64,000 nucleotides of DNA from Oceanobacillus alkalisoli (GTDB lineage Bacteria > Bacillota > Bacilli > Bacillales > Amphibacillaceae): the NCBI RefSeq assembly GCF_021556485.1, contig NZ_JAKGBW010000003.1, forward strand, positions 221,990 to 285,989, given 5' to 3'. The notes below the pieces were generated by a model. That model saw only the letters and a program-made list of their open reading frames with translations. It was not told the origin of the DNA and made no database searches. A program made the position numbers and the translations under genes. Shown one piece after another: positions 1 to 8,113 of the stretch (positions are counted from its first letter, which is position 1; each line of letters opens with the position of its first letter).

Positions 1-20
1 GGATGCCTGCTTTTGATTAA

Positions 21-803
21 TTATTCAAACATTCGTTTATTCATTTGTTTAATTGCTGCTTTCTCAAGCCGCGATACTTGGGCTTGTGATATCCCGATTT
101 CTTCAGCGACTTCCATTTGTGTTTTGCCCTGGAAAAATCGTTTATTAACAATCATTTTTTCTCGTTCATTTAATTGAACAATTCCTTCTTTCAGGGATAT
201 TTTATCATCCCAGTTCGTCGCCTTGTCTTTCTCATCACTTATTTGATCGACGACATAAATAGGGTCGCCTCCATCATTATATATCGGTTCGAATAAGGAC
301 ACTGGTTCTTGAATCGCGTCAAGAGCGAAGACGATATCTTCTTCAGGAATTCCTGTTTCTTCCGCTATTTCTTTATGTGTCGGTTCTCTTGAGGTTTTAC
401 TCATCAAGAGTTCCCTTGCTTGCAGGGATTTATAAGCAATATCCCGAAGTGAACGGGATACACGTATTGGATTATTATCTCTGAGATAACGACGGATTTC
501 ACCGATAATCATCGGAACCGCATAAGTGGAGAAGCGCACATTATGTCCTAAGTCAAAGTTATCAATCGATTTCATTAAACCAATACAACCGACTTGAAAT
601 AAATCATCAACATATTCTCCGCGGTTGTTGAAGCGTTGAATGACGCTTAACACAAGTCGTAAATTTCCATTTACCAACTCTTCCCGCGCCGAGAGATCAT
701 CTTCTTGCTGAAGTCTTATAAATAATTTTTTCATTTCTTCATTCTTAAGTACAGGCAGTTTCGATGTATCTACACCACAAATCTCTACTTTATGTCTAGC
801 CAT
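21..803 (-). CDS. sigG: RNA polymerase sporulation sigma factor SigG
   Basis: Late forespore sigma factor that directs RNA polymerase to spore maturation and germination genes after engulfment. The 260-residue protein has the usual SigG length and opens with MARHKVEICGVDTSKLP, which is near-invariant in SigG. Region 2 (about residues 45-110, with NLRLVLSVIQRFNNRGEYVDDLFQ) should bind core polymerase and the -10 element. The C-terminal helix-turn-helix is at about 230-253 (MEVAEEIGISQAQVSRLEKA). A GGGAGGG ribosome site sits 10 nt before the ATG. It lies directly downstream of sigE but has its own sigma-F-type promoter in the gap, as in B. subtilis. Assignment is secure. Confidence 0.97.
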   Translation of the reverse strand: MARHKVEICGVDTSKLPVLKNEEMKKLFIRLQQEDDLSAREELVNGNLRLVLSVIQRFNNRGEYVDDLFQVGCIGLMKSIDNFDLGHNVRFSTYAVPMIIGEIRRYLRDNNPIRVSRSLRDIAYKSLQARELLMSKTSREPTHKEIAEETGIPEEDIVFALDAIQEPVSLFEPIYNDGGDPIYVVDQISDEKDKATNWDDKISLKEGIVQLNEREKMIVNKRFFQGKTQMEVAEEIGISQAQVSRLEKAAIKQMNKRMFE

Positions 804-842
804 ATCTGCTCAACCCTCCCAGATGTCGATGCTGTCAAGGAC

Positions 843-871
843 AGTATCTCCCTCTAAAAGGATTTTTATGC
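843..871 (-). promoter_or_regulatory. Sigma-F-type promoter of sigG
   Basis: On the minus strand a GCATA -35 element (867-871) is followed after 15 nt by GGAGATACT (843-851). This fits the sigma-F/sigma-G pattern (GYATA, then GGNNANANT). It would start transcription near 836, about 33 nt before the sigG start. It agrees with the known sigma-F control of sigG in Bacillus; use here is inferred. Confidence 0.75.
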
Positions 872-927
872 AGGTTGATAAAAGTAAGAAACTGGAAAAA
901 CCTAACGAGGTCAGGTCCAATAAGTGG

Positions 928-1641
928 TTACATCATTTTATTAAATTCTTTTTGGAGCCTGCGGATAATTTTCTTTTCTAACCTTGAAATATAAGATTGC
1001 GAAATACCTAACATATCCGCTACATCTTTCTGTGTTTTCTCTTCTTGGCCTTGGAGTCCGAAGCGTAACATCATAATTTGTTGTTCCCGTTTATTAAGCT
1101 GCGATAAGGCATCCCGTAATAAGTTTTTATCGACCGTAGACTCAAGATTCTTCGTAATAATGTCTTCCTCTGTTCCAAGTACGTCGGATAGCAATAATTC
1201 ATTGCCGTCCCAATCAATGTTTAATGGTTCATCGAACGAGATTTCGGATTTCAATTTGTTTGTGCGTCGCAAGTACATTAAAATTTCATTTTCAATGCAG
1301 CGGGAAGCATATGTTGCTAGTTTTATCTTCTTTTCTGGTTTGAATGTATTTACTGCTTTAATCAAACCAATCGTTCCAATACTAATTAAATCTTCAATGT
1401 TGATACCTGTGTTTTCAAATTTTCGGGCAATATACACGACAAGGCGCAAGTTTCGTTCAATCAACACTGCTCTTGCTGATTGATCTCCCTTTGTTAATCG
1501 TTTTAGAAGTTCTGCTTCTTCTTCTTTATTGAGTGGAGGAGGCAGCGCTTCTTTCCCGCCGATATAGTAAATCTCACTTGATTTTATTTTTAATTTAAAT
1601 AATAAGCGATACCACAACATCCGTAAACGCAACTTCCACAT
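928..1641 (-). CDS. sigE: Mother-cell sporulation sigma factor SigE (pro-SigE)
   Basis: Early mother-cell sigma factor, made as an inactive membrane-associated precursor. The basic, hydrophobic N-terminus (about residues 1-27, [23 protein letters not shown]) is the pro-sequence removed by SpoIIGA. Region 2 contains [22 protein letters not shown]. The C-terminal helix-turn-helix reads [19 protein letters not shown]. The start is set at the second ATG (1641), 9 nt after AAAGGG and matching the SigE N-terminus; an ATG two codons earlier is too close to that site. It follows spoIIGA by 18 nt, forming the spoIIG operon. Confidence 0.97.
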   Translation of the reverse strand: MWKLRLRMLWYRLLFKLKIKSSEIYYIGGKEALPPPLNKEEEAELLKRLTKGDQSARAVLIERNLRLVVYIARKFENTGINIEDLISIGTIGLIKAVNTFKPEKKIKLATYASRCIENEILMYLRRTNKLKSEISFDEPLNIDWDGNELLLSDVLGTEEDIITKNLESTVDKNLLRDALSQLNKREQQIMMLRFGLQGQEEKTQKDVADMLGISQSYISRLEKKIIRRLQKEFNKMM

Positions 1642-1659
1642 GTCCATCTACCCTTTCTA

Positions 1660-2580
1660 TTATGCTGAATAATGAATAGCCGTTTTAATTAGTTCTGGCT
1701 GCAACAAGCAATGATAGCTCCCGTCTCCGGTTAAATTTCCAAATTGAATTCCAACGAGAAAATTCGTCGCATAAATTTCTTTTTTATCATAATAAATCGT
1801 AATTTCGTCAGGTATAATTGTGAATAAAAAACCATTCCCCCCTTCAACACCTTGATATGGAATAATTCGTAAACGATCAACCCACTCATCGGGAATCTGA
1901 TCCATATCGAGCGCCTCATGAGCGATTTTTAACTTTCCCCAGTCCTCTTTGTCAAACCAATGAGCTAAAAATGTTTCATCACAAATGATGACAGGTTTTT
2001 TAGTAAATGGGTCGACAAGCTGATTACCGCTATCAATAAAACTTTTTGTGGAATGACTCACCCCATTCATTTTTAATGTCACTGGGATTGTCGCATCATA
2101 ACGAATCTTTTCTTGTACGTGCTTGTCCATGCGCTGTTTCGTAAAAATCCAAACAAGCGGGAAACAAACCACGATGAACAACCAGCTTAACGGATCACCA
2201 AATCCTCTGTTATAGGTGATGAATCCATTTCCAGAAACCGTGATTGGCTGATGAATGAGAAAGTGAAGGGCAATCACCCCCCCACCTATAGCGAAACTCA
2301 TCATGTAAAATAAAGTAAGCAATTTCACTAATCGATAAATTGTTTTATAACCGAAACTGCTCGTCATAATAAAAATGGAAAAGATGAATTTGCCGATTAC
2401 ACTCGTGAAAAAGGAATCTGGATAGTAAATCGATAGCGGTACAATAAGTGAGGCGACCAATGCGCCGAAAGCTAAACGGTAACGGCTTGTATGTAATTTT
2501 GCTAACTTATCTGTCAGTAACAGCAACATGTAATCCAGCAAAAAGTTGAGTAACCATACCGCATCAAGATAGATAGCCAA
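1660..2580 (-). CDS. spoIIGA: Sigma-E processing aspartyl protease SpoIIGA
   Basis: Septal membrane protease that activates pro-SigE in the mother cell once SpoIIR arrives from the forespore. The N-terminal half holds about five membrane helices. The C-terminal half carries the aspartyl-protease signature FIDSGN. I place the start at a TTG (2580), which has a GGAGAAAGGGAG ribosome site 5-6 nt upstream and gives the family N-terminus (AIYLDAVWLLNF). It also puts the catalytic aspartate at residue 183, the number known for B. subtilis SpoIIGA. The longer ATG frame (to 2622) adds 14 unconserved residues across that ribosome site. It is the first gene of the spoIIG operon. Confidence 0.95.
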   Translation of the reverse strand: MAIYLDAVWLLNFLLDYMLLLLTDKLAKLHTSRYRLAFGALVASLIVPLSIYYPDSFFTSVIGKFIFSIFIMTSSFGYKTIYRLVKLLTLFYMMSFAIGGGVIALHFLIHQPITVSGNGFITYNRGFGDPLSWLFIVVCFPLVWIFTKQRMDKHVQEKIRYDATIPVTLKMNGVSHSTKSFIDSGNQLVDPFTKKPVIICDETFLAHWFDKEDWGKLKIAHEALDMDQIPDEWVDRLRIIPYQGVEGGNGFLFTIIPDEITIYYDKKEIYATNFLVGIQFGNLTGDGSYHCLLQPELIKTAIHYSA

Positions 2581-2638
2581 TACACTCTCCCTTTCTCCTG
2601 GTTTGATTCGTGATGGGCTCATGCGTGGTGTAAATTGA

Positions 2639-2671
2639 AGTATAGCCTAGCTACTTAGAAAAGTCTGTCAG
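2639..2671 (-). promoter_or_regulatory. spoIIG promoter with an overlong spacer
   Basis: On the minus strand CTGACA (2666-2671) and TATACT (2639-2644) are separated by 21 nt rather than 17. The B. subtilis spoIIG promoter is known for near-consensus sigma-A hexamers at an abnormal 22-nt spacing that needs Spo0A~P. The same architecture is visible here. The start would fall near 2632. Confidence 0.7.
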
Positions 2672-2726
2672 TTCTTGTCTGCGATAAACAACTTCTTTTC
2701 ACTAAATTATTCGGGGTTTGTCGGAA
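2672..2726 (-). promoter_or_regulatory. Putative Spo0A boxes upstream of spoIIG
   Basis: The plus strand carries TTTGTCGGAA at 2717-2726, one base from the 0A-box consensus TTTGTCGAAA. A weaker TTCTTGTCT lies at 2672-2680. Relative to the predicted start these sit near -85 to -94 and -40 to -48, close to the two Spo0A sites of B. subtilis spoIIG. Function is inferred. Confidence 0.6.
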
Positions 2727-2751
2727 GGAGGATACCGGGAAATTGGCCAGC

Positions 2752-2800
2752 AAAAAAAGCCGGAACAAAACTTGAAAATAAGTTTCGTTCCGGCTTTTTT
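2752..2800 (-). terminator. Rho-independent terminator of ftsAZ
   Basis: The arms AAAAAAGCCGGAAC and GTTCCGGCTTTTTT flank a short AT-rich loop, giving a strong GC stem and a T-run on the minus strand 17 nt after the ftsZ stop. The structure is symmetrical, so it could also act on the plus strand. It separates ftsAZ from the spoIIG promoter. Confidence 0.9.
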
Positions 2801-2816
2801 AAATTCAATTGTTAGA

Positions 2817-3956
2817 TTAACGATTACGGTTACGATTTCTTAAGAACGTTGGAATATCGAGTTCGTCTTCTTCTATTTTAGGGCGCGGATTATTCGGCTT
2901 TGTTTCTCGTTGTGGTTGTTCTTCCGGCGCACGGCTTGCTGCTTGCTGTCTTTCTGCAATAGAAGGTCGCGCATCCCTTTTCGGTTTATTCGACTTTTGC
3001 GCGTTTTCATCGAAACCTGTTGCAATTACCGTAACGACGATTTCATCGTTCAGACTTTCATTAATAACAGAACCGAAGATAACGTTCACTTCTTCATCCG
3101 CTGCATTCGTTACAAGGTCTGCTGCCTCTTGTACTTCATACAGACTCAAGCTCGTTCCACCGGTAATATTCATCAAAATACCGTGAGCACCATCAACCGA
3201 TGTTTCAAGAAGCGGGCTGGAAATAGCTTTCTTCGCCGCTTCTGTCGCTCTTGTTTCTCCGGTTGCGATTCCGATTCCCATTAAAGCAGAACCTTTATCA
3301 AACATAATTGTTTTAACGTCGGCAAAGTCTACGTTGATCAGACCTGGCTTCGCAATTAAGTCGGAGATACCTTGTACCCCTTGTCTTAGAATGTTATCCG
3401 CTTCACGGAACGCTTCCAACATTGGGGTGTTTTTATCGACAATTTCAAGCAGCCGATCATTTGGAATAACGATCAATGTATCTACATTACTCTTTAATGT
3501 CTCAATCCCGGAAATAGCCTGGTTTGCTCTGCGCCTGCCTTCAAAGGAGAATGGACGAGTCACAACACCAACGGTTAATGCTCCAAGTTCTTTCGCGATT
3601 TGTGCGATTACCGGTGCAGCACCTGTACCTGTCCCCCCACCCATTCCAGCAGTTACAAAAATCATATCAGCTCCAGAAAGTACTTCTTCTAATTGTTCTT
3701 TACTTTCCTCTGCTGCCTTCTTTCCAACTTCCGGGTTCGCGCCTGCTCCAAGACCACGAGTTAATTTCGCTCCGATCTGAACTTTAACTTCCGCTTTAGA
3801 TAAATTTAAAGCTTGAGCGTCTGTGTTAACAGCGATAAATTCCACGCCTTCCACTCCGTGCTCAATCATACGGTTAACTGCGTTGTTCCCGCCACCCCCG
3901 GCGCCGACAACTTTTATTTTCGCTAGTTCCTCCATATTTGTATCAAATTCCAACAT
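2817..3956 (-). CDS. ftsZ: Cell division GTPase FtsZ
   Basis: Tubulin-like GTPase that builds the Z-ring at mid-cell and at the polar sporulation septum. The 379-residue protein has a GTP-binding fold with [12 protein letters not shown] (19-30) and the tubulin signature GGGTGTG (106-112). The T7/catalytic loop follows near residue 205. A low-complexity charged linker covers about 318-362. The conserved C-terminal tail [12 protein letters not shown], which docks FtsA, SepF and EzrA, is near 366-377. An AGGAGG site precedes the ATG. It follows ftsA by 65 nt and is probably co-transcribed with it. In B. subtilis bpr separates it from spoIIGA; here that gene is absent. Confidence 0.98.
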   Translation of the reverse strand: MLEFDTNMEELAKIKVVGAGGGGNNAVNRMIEHGVEGVEFIAVNTDAQALNLSKAEVKVQIGAKLTRGLGAGANPEVGKKAAEESKEQLEEVLSGADMIFVTAGMGGGTGTGAAPVIAQIAKELGALTVGVVTRPFSFEGRRRANQAISGIETLKSNVDTLIVIPNDRLLEIVDKNTPMLEAFREADNILRQGVQGISDLIAKPGLINVDFADVKTIMFDKGSALMGIGIATGETRATEAAKKAISSPLLETSVDGAHGILMNITGGTSLSLYEVQEAADLVTNAADEEVNVIFGSVINESLNDEIVVTVIATGFDENAQKSNKPKRDARPSIAERQQAASRAPEEQPQRETKPNNPRPKIEEDELDIPTFLRNRNRNR

Positions 3957-4021
3957 ACTTCGTTCCTCCTAATATGCAAAATTACAGATGTTTAAGAAGC
4001 TGATTCATCTTAATCTTTGAA

Positions 4022-5305
4022 TCAATCAAAGAAATATTTAAATAGATTAGCAATCCCAGATTCTTTCTTTTTCTTCTTCTCTTTTGGTTCTTTCAATTTG
4101 ACTTGTTTTGGATTCCGTTTTGCTTTTGGTTCGTGCTCCACTTCGGTAACAGATGGATATAACTGTTTCCCTTGGATTTTCGCATTTCGATATGCAAATT
4201 GCAATATACCGACACCTGTTGTATAAAGCGGTTCCCTTACACCTATGTAATCCGGAATTGCAATACGGACATTTGAGTAGAATAAGTTTTGAGCAAGTTC
4301 TAAAACTCCGGGCATCGCCATGGTCCCGCCGGTTAAAACAAATCCGCCCGGTAATTCATGGAAGCCCATACGTCTAATTTCTCGATCAGCAAACTCAAAT
4401 ATTTCTTCTATTCTAGCCTCAATCATATCAGAAATCTGTAACTGATTATACGTTTGTCTCTTATCACTGCCAATTATGGAAACGTCAAATGTTTCTTCTT
4501 CGTTCGCTTCATCGTAATAGGCGTAACCGTGATTAAGCTTAATATCTTCTGCTTCCTCTGTTGATGTACGAAGGCCAATGGACAAATCTTTCGTAATATT
4601 GTCCCCGCCAAGGGCAATTGTACTTGTCGCAACGAGATAATCATTTTCAAAAATGGATACAGTCGTACAGCCGCCACCTACATCAATAAGGGCTACACCC
4701 ATGTTTTTTTCATCATCAGACAGCGCTACAGAACCCGCAGCTAATGGTGACAGACAAATATCTGATACCTCAAGTCCTGCCCGTTCTACACATTTCAGTG
4801 TATTATGTAACACAGTTTTCGAACAGGTAATCAATGTCCCTTCCATTTCGAGACGAACACCAATCATTCCTCGCGGGTCAGTGATTCCATCCAAGCCATC
4901 TACAATAAATTGTTCCGGAACCACATCGATAATTTCCCTTTCTGGGGGAATTGAAACAACTTGCGCTCCGTCCAATACTCTTGTAACGTCCTCATCTGTG
5001 ATTTCCCTGTCTTCACTTTGGACAGCTACTACACCATGACAAGCCTGCAGCCAAATATGATTTCCATTTACACCGACCACGACCCGGTTAATTTCCATAC
5101 CAACCATTCTTTCTGCTTGCTCAACTGCATTCCGAATAGATTGTACCGTTTGGTCAATATCAACAATCGCACCTTTTTTCATACCTAGGGACTTGGCAGT
5201 GCCAACCCCGATTATATTCAATGAATCATTCAATACTTCTCCGATAATAACTTTAATTTTGGTTGTTCCAATATCTAAACTTACTAGAATTTCGCTATTA
5301 TTCAA
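4022..5305 (-). CDS. ftsA: Cell division protein FtsA
   Basis: Actin-family ATPase that tethers FtsZ filaments to the membrane and recruits later division proteins. The 427-residue protein shows the actin-like phosphate-binding motif LVSLDIGTTKIKV near the N-terminus and the ALIDVGGGCTTVSIF motif in the second lobe. A lysine/glutamate-rich linker precedes the amphipathic C-terminal helix GIANLFKYFFD, the membrane target sequence. The start is a TTG preceded by GAGGGGGTG at 8 nt and matches the family N-terminus. A sigma-H-type promoter lies about 100 nt upstream. The genes normally between divIB and ftsA (ylxW, ylxX, sbp) are missing. Confidence 0.97.
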   Translation of the reverse strand: MNNSEILVSLDIGTTKIKVIIGEVLNDSLNIIGVGTAKSLGMKKGAIVDIDQTVQSIRNAVEQAERMVGMEINRVVVGVNGNHIWLQACHGVVAVQSEDREITDEDVTRVLDGAQVVSIPPEREIIDVVPEQFIVDGLDGITDPRGMIGVRLEMEGTLITCSKTVLHNTLKCVERAGLEVSDICLSPLAAGSVALSDDEKNMGVALIDVGGGCTTVSIFENDYLVATSTIALGGDNITKDLSIGLRTSTEEAEDIKLNHGYAYYDEANEEETFDVSIIGSDKRQTYNQLQISDMIEARIEEIFEFADREIRRMGFHELPGGFVLTGGTMAMPGVLELAQNLFYSNVRIAIPDYIGVREPLYTTGVGILQFAYRNAKIQGKQLYPSVTEVEHEPKAKRNPKQVKLKEPKEKKKKKESGIANLFKYFFD

Positions 5306-5399
5306 AGAAAAGGCACCCCCTCATTCAACATAACCGTTCAAAATCATGAACAGATTATTCTCTATTAAAGTTTGTATTTTTCTTAGTCTCATTAATTAT

Positions 5400-5429
5400 T
5401 AATTCAACATGACAAAGATGATTTCCTTT
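5400..5429 (-). promoter_or_regulatory. Sigma-H-type promoter of ftsAZ
   Basis: On the minus strand AAAGGAAAT (5421-5429) and GTTGAATTA (5400-5408) are 12 nt apart, matching the sigma-H pattern RNAGGAWWW / RNNGAATWW. The B. subtilis ftsAZ operon has a sigma-H promoter (P2) that raises FtsZ for the polar septum; this looks like its counterpart. Use is inferred. Confidence 0.65.
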
Positions 5430-5522
5430 AAAATAAGAAAATAAACTTGTCAACTCCTATACTTTTCGTGTAATTCATTCATTTGTTGACGTTTTTGCTG
5501 GATAATTAAACAGTCATCCGTA

Positions 5523-6350
5523 TTATTCTTCTGATTCTCCTGTTTCAGATTCACCCATCAATTCTTCATCATCCGCATTCACTTCTTCATCCTCTGCATC
5601 GAAAGCTTCAAAATAAACCCCAACTCCCATATGTATAACACCCTTCACTTCAGGATCGAGCTGGGAAACGACAGAAGGATAGATCGTCATACCATCTGCA
5701 AAATCTCGAATCGAGCTTTGTACAATAAAACCATCGTTCATATAAAATAATACATTATTTTTATTATCTTCTGTTGGTTGCCAGTACATCTCAGATATTA
5801 AGTCTAAAATATCTTTTGGCAATTTATTCAATTCATTTGCAGCCTTAGCGAGGTATTCTTGATCTGTAAATCCAATTAATAACGGAGCTTCACCCGTGAA
5901 TGACTGATATTCAACCATTTCCAGCAGTTCGCCGCTTTCGAGCACCGGAAGATAGGTCCCTTCTTCCGTTTCAAGGATTCCGATAATTTCTTTCTCTTGT
6001 ACTGTGATTGCAACCGTACTTGGCAATTTCCTGTCTACCGTCACCGTATCTATTATCGGATTATTCTCCAACGTTTCTTCGACAGCTGCAAAATCAATTG
6101 CCCAAATGTTTTGCTTCTCAGATAGACCACTGATTTCCACAATCTCCTCATCTGGGACAAAAGCGTTGTTCTGAACCGTTACTTGTTTTACCTCACTTAA
6201 TGGTGATTGAAGGTAAATGATTATCGAGATAAGGAAGAAAAAGATCGTCATGTAAAAAACTAAACGCCGATTCGCTTTCTTCTTCCGAGCTTCTTTTAAT
6301 TTTGGAATACGGTCCTCAATGGAAACAATATTCTTATTGTTTTTATTCAT
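5523..6350 (-). CDS. divIB: Cell division protein DivIB (FtsQ)
   Basis: Bitopic division protein that forms a complex with FtsL and DivIC and regulates septal peptidoglycan synthesis. A basic cytosolic tail (about residues 1-30) leads to one membrane helix (about 32-50, VFYMTIFFFLISIIIYLQ). An extracellular POTRA domain follows (from SEVKQVTVQNN), then the beta domain and an acidic glutamate-rich C-terminus. The start is set at the ATG giving MNKNNKNIVSIEDRIPKLKE, which aligns with the family and has AAAGGA about 10 nt upstream; the longest frame adds 8 residues that contain that site. Its neighbours murG and murB are absent, and it has its own extended -10 promoter. Confidence 0.95.
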   Translation of the reverse strand: MNKNNKNIVSIEDRIPKLKEARKKKANRRLVFYMTIFFFLISIIIYLQSPLSEVKQVTVQNNAFVPDEEIVEISGLSEKQNIWAIDFAAVEETLENNPIIDTVTVDRKLPSTVAITVQEKEIIGILETEEGTYLPVLESGELLEMVEYQSFTGEAPLLIGFTDQEYLAKAANELNKLPKDILDLISEMYWQPTEDNKNNVLFYMNDGFIVQSSIRDFADGMTIYPSVVSQLDPEVKGVIHMGVGVYFEAFDAEDEEVNADDEELMGESETGESEE

Positions 6351-6404
6351 CTCCATTTCTTCCTTTGTCAGCATACTAAATCATATTATTTTCAATTTTT
6401 ATTG

Positions 6405-6462
6405 CTGATAACAAACCTGTTTATAAATTCGACTTTGTTATCAGGTTATTAGAATTATATCA
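6405..6462 (-). promoter_or_regulatory. divIB promoter and leader hairpin
   Basis: An extended -10 (TGATATAAT, 6454-6462 on the minus strand) has no good -35. It is followed by a perfect 11-bp inverted repeat: CTGATAACAAA at 6405-6415 and TTTGTTATCAG at 6434-6444. The predicted start is near 6447, so the hairpin would lie at the very 5' end of the divIB leader. It could stabilise the mRNA or be a regulator site; no known element is recognised. Confidence 0.5.
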
Positions 6463-6704
6463 TAGATTAGGATGTAATCGATAGTTTACTTGTCATAGAT
6501 TTGAAAGTTTTTACTGGTAAAACAAATAAACCTACACTTTCACTAAAGTTGCTACTGCCTTGCATACTCATTTTCATGTTAATCGGAATTAATCTGAAGC
6601 AGATTTAGAGGAGATTCAGATACTTCAACTGAAAATCCGCAATCTCTGGAGCATGTACCCGGGCATAACTATTAAAGTATTTTTTTCAAAATGACTGTTG
6701 AACG

Positions 6705-6888
6705 CTCTCATTCAGCGTAAGTGTGCGTAACTCCGAAACTTTCTACTGGAAGTCCGCAGTCCAGACACCTCTCGCTTTCCGCAGGCGGCTCCAGAAGTGC
6801 CCGCGGAAAGCATCCGTCCACCTGGCAACTGAACGGCGATTAGAGAGTGAACCATGAGAACGTGCAAAATACTAACGCTGAATGAGAG
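6705..6888. repeat. Family A repeat, copy A1 (short internal-deletion form)
   Basis: This 184-bp element is bounded by the inverted ends CTCTCATTCAGCGT and ACGCTGAATGAGAG (one base from exact at the inner edge). Inside it keeps the left arm of hairpin 1 (GCAGTCCAGACACCTC) and the right arm of hairpin 2 (CATCCGTCCACCTGGCAACT). It lacks both partner arms and the centre seen in A2-A4. The bases around the join (CGCTTTCCGC and GCGGAAAGC) can pair, so the whole element folds as one long cruciform. The rest of the 6463-6928 gap shows no coding potential and no murG or murB remnant that I can recognise. Confidence 0.85.
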
Positions 6889-6928
6889 TAAACAGTAAAA
6901 AACAGTTTTGCGCCGGTTGTCTCAAGTG

Positions 6929-8041
6929 CTATATTTTGGAATGGATGCTGATGTTCAGAAGGATGCCTACGGAACAGAGGGTGAGTGTTAAGGATGAGCC
7001 CCCGTAGCTTAAGAATGGCAGAGTGATTCCTGTGACGGGTATTAGGCCGATAACGACGCTAATATTTATCATCACCTGTATAATTAACATCGCCACAATT
7101 CCTAAAGCTAAGTACCTCGCAAATGGATCAATGGACTCTAAAGCTATTTTAATTCCACGCCAAAGCAAGACGAAAAATAACAGAATCAATCCTACTCCGC
7201 CGATGAAACCTAGTTCTTCTGCAAGAATCGCAAAAATGAAATCAGTTTGCGGTTCCGGTAAGTAAAAGTATTTTTGTAAGCTATTGCCCATTCCAAGCCC
7301 CATCAGCCCTCCAGGCCCGATCGCATACAAGGATTGGATAATTTGAAAACCATCACCAAGAGGATCTTCCCAAGGGTTAAGAAAGGCAACAATCCGGCTG
7401 ATCCGGTATGGTGCCGATATAATTAAAAAAGCAAATCCAATCAAACCGATTAAGCCTAAACCTACAAAATGGGAGATTCTTGCACCAGCAATAAAAAGCA
7501 TGATGACGCAAGTGAGTACTAATACAAGACCAGTGCCTAAATCCGGTTGCAACATGATTAAACCAAATGCTGTAAAGATAAGGAGTAAAGAAGGCAGAAA
7601 ACCTTTCGTAAAAGAAGTGATATATTTTTGTTTCTCTGATAAAAGTGCAGCAAGAAAAATAATCAAGCCCAGTTTCATAAATTCAGAAGGCTGAATACTA
7701 AACGCACCAACACCTATCCAGCTGCGCGCCCCTCCTCGAACCATTCCAATTCCTGGTATGAGCACAAGGATAAGTAAAATAAAACAGCCAAGCAGAATAA
7801 AATTAGAGTACTTTTTCCATGTTGTATATGGGATAAGCATAAAAAAAAGCATCGCCACAAAACCAACTCCTGCAAACAAGAGCTGTCTTTTTAAATAATA
7901 GAACTCATCACCGAATTTATAAAGCGACCAAACATGTGAGGCACTGTACACCATCACGACCCCTACAATTAAAAGCACAGCAATAACAGTAAGCAGCAAG
8001 GCATCTGGTCGATTTTCAGCCTTCGTGAGATTCCTAAGCAT
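6929..8041 (-). CDS. spoVE: SEDS glycosyltransferase SpoVE (FtsW/RodA family)
   Basis: Polytopic SEDS-family peptidoglycan polymerase. Within the dcw cluster of Bacillus this position is held by SpoVE, which makes spore cortex with SpoVD. The 370-residue protein has about ten membrane helices. It keeps the family motifs LQPDLGTGLVL, the loop RISRIVAFLNPWEDPLGDGFQIIQSLYAIGPGG, and PVTGITLPFLSYGGSS near the C-terminus. An AGAAAGGGG site precedes the ATG. It lies 72 nt downstream of murD. A second SEDS gene at 46998-48191 matches FtsW by position, which supports calling this one SpoVE; without an alignment FtsW remains possible. Confidence 0.88.
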   Translation of the reverse strand: MLRNLTKAENRPDALLLTVIAVLLIVGVVMVYSASHVWSLYKFGDEFYYLKRQLLFAGVGFVAMLFFMLIPYTTWKKYSNFILLGCFILLILVLIPGIGMVRGGARSWIGVGAFSIQPSEFMKLGLIIFLAALLSEKQKYITSFTKGFLPSLLLIFTAFGLIMLQPDLGTGLVLVLTCVIMLFIAGARISHFVGLGLIGLIGFAFLIISAPYRISRIVAFLNPWEDPLGDGFQIIQSLYAIGPGGLMGLGMGNSLQKYFYLPEPQTDFIFAILAEELGFIGGVGLILLFFVLLWRGIKIALESIDPFARYLALGIVAMLIIQVMINISVVIGLIPVTGITLPFLSYGGSSLTLTLCSVGILLNISIHSKI

Positions 8042-8113
8042 GAAAAAACCCCTTTCTCAAAAGAATGGGGGCAATTCAAATCTATTATCACAAGCTTCAT
8101 GTTGTCCAAGCCC

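Noticed and set aside
828-848. A 9-bp imperfect hairpin near the sigG start, considered as a translational leader hairpin.
   Set aside because: It overlaps the -10 and the predicted transcription start, so only one arm would be in the mRNA.
3334-3780. A 148-residue open frame antisense to ftsZ.
   Set aside because: It mirrors FtsZ codon structure, has no ribosome site and no recognisable product. Similar antisense frames over murE, pbpB, spoVD, pycA, thrS and polA were dropped for the same reason.
5434-5463. A consensus TTGACA (5458-5463) upstream of ftsA as a sigma-A promoter.
   Set aside because: No acceptable -10 lies 16-18 nt downstream; the sigma-H element nearby is much better.
6463-6704. 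Possible decayed murG or murB between divIB and spoVE.
   Set aside because: Minus-strand translation shows stops in all frames and no MurG or MurB motif that I can recognise.
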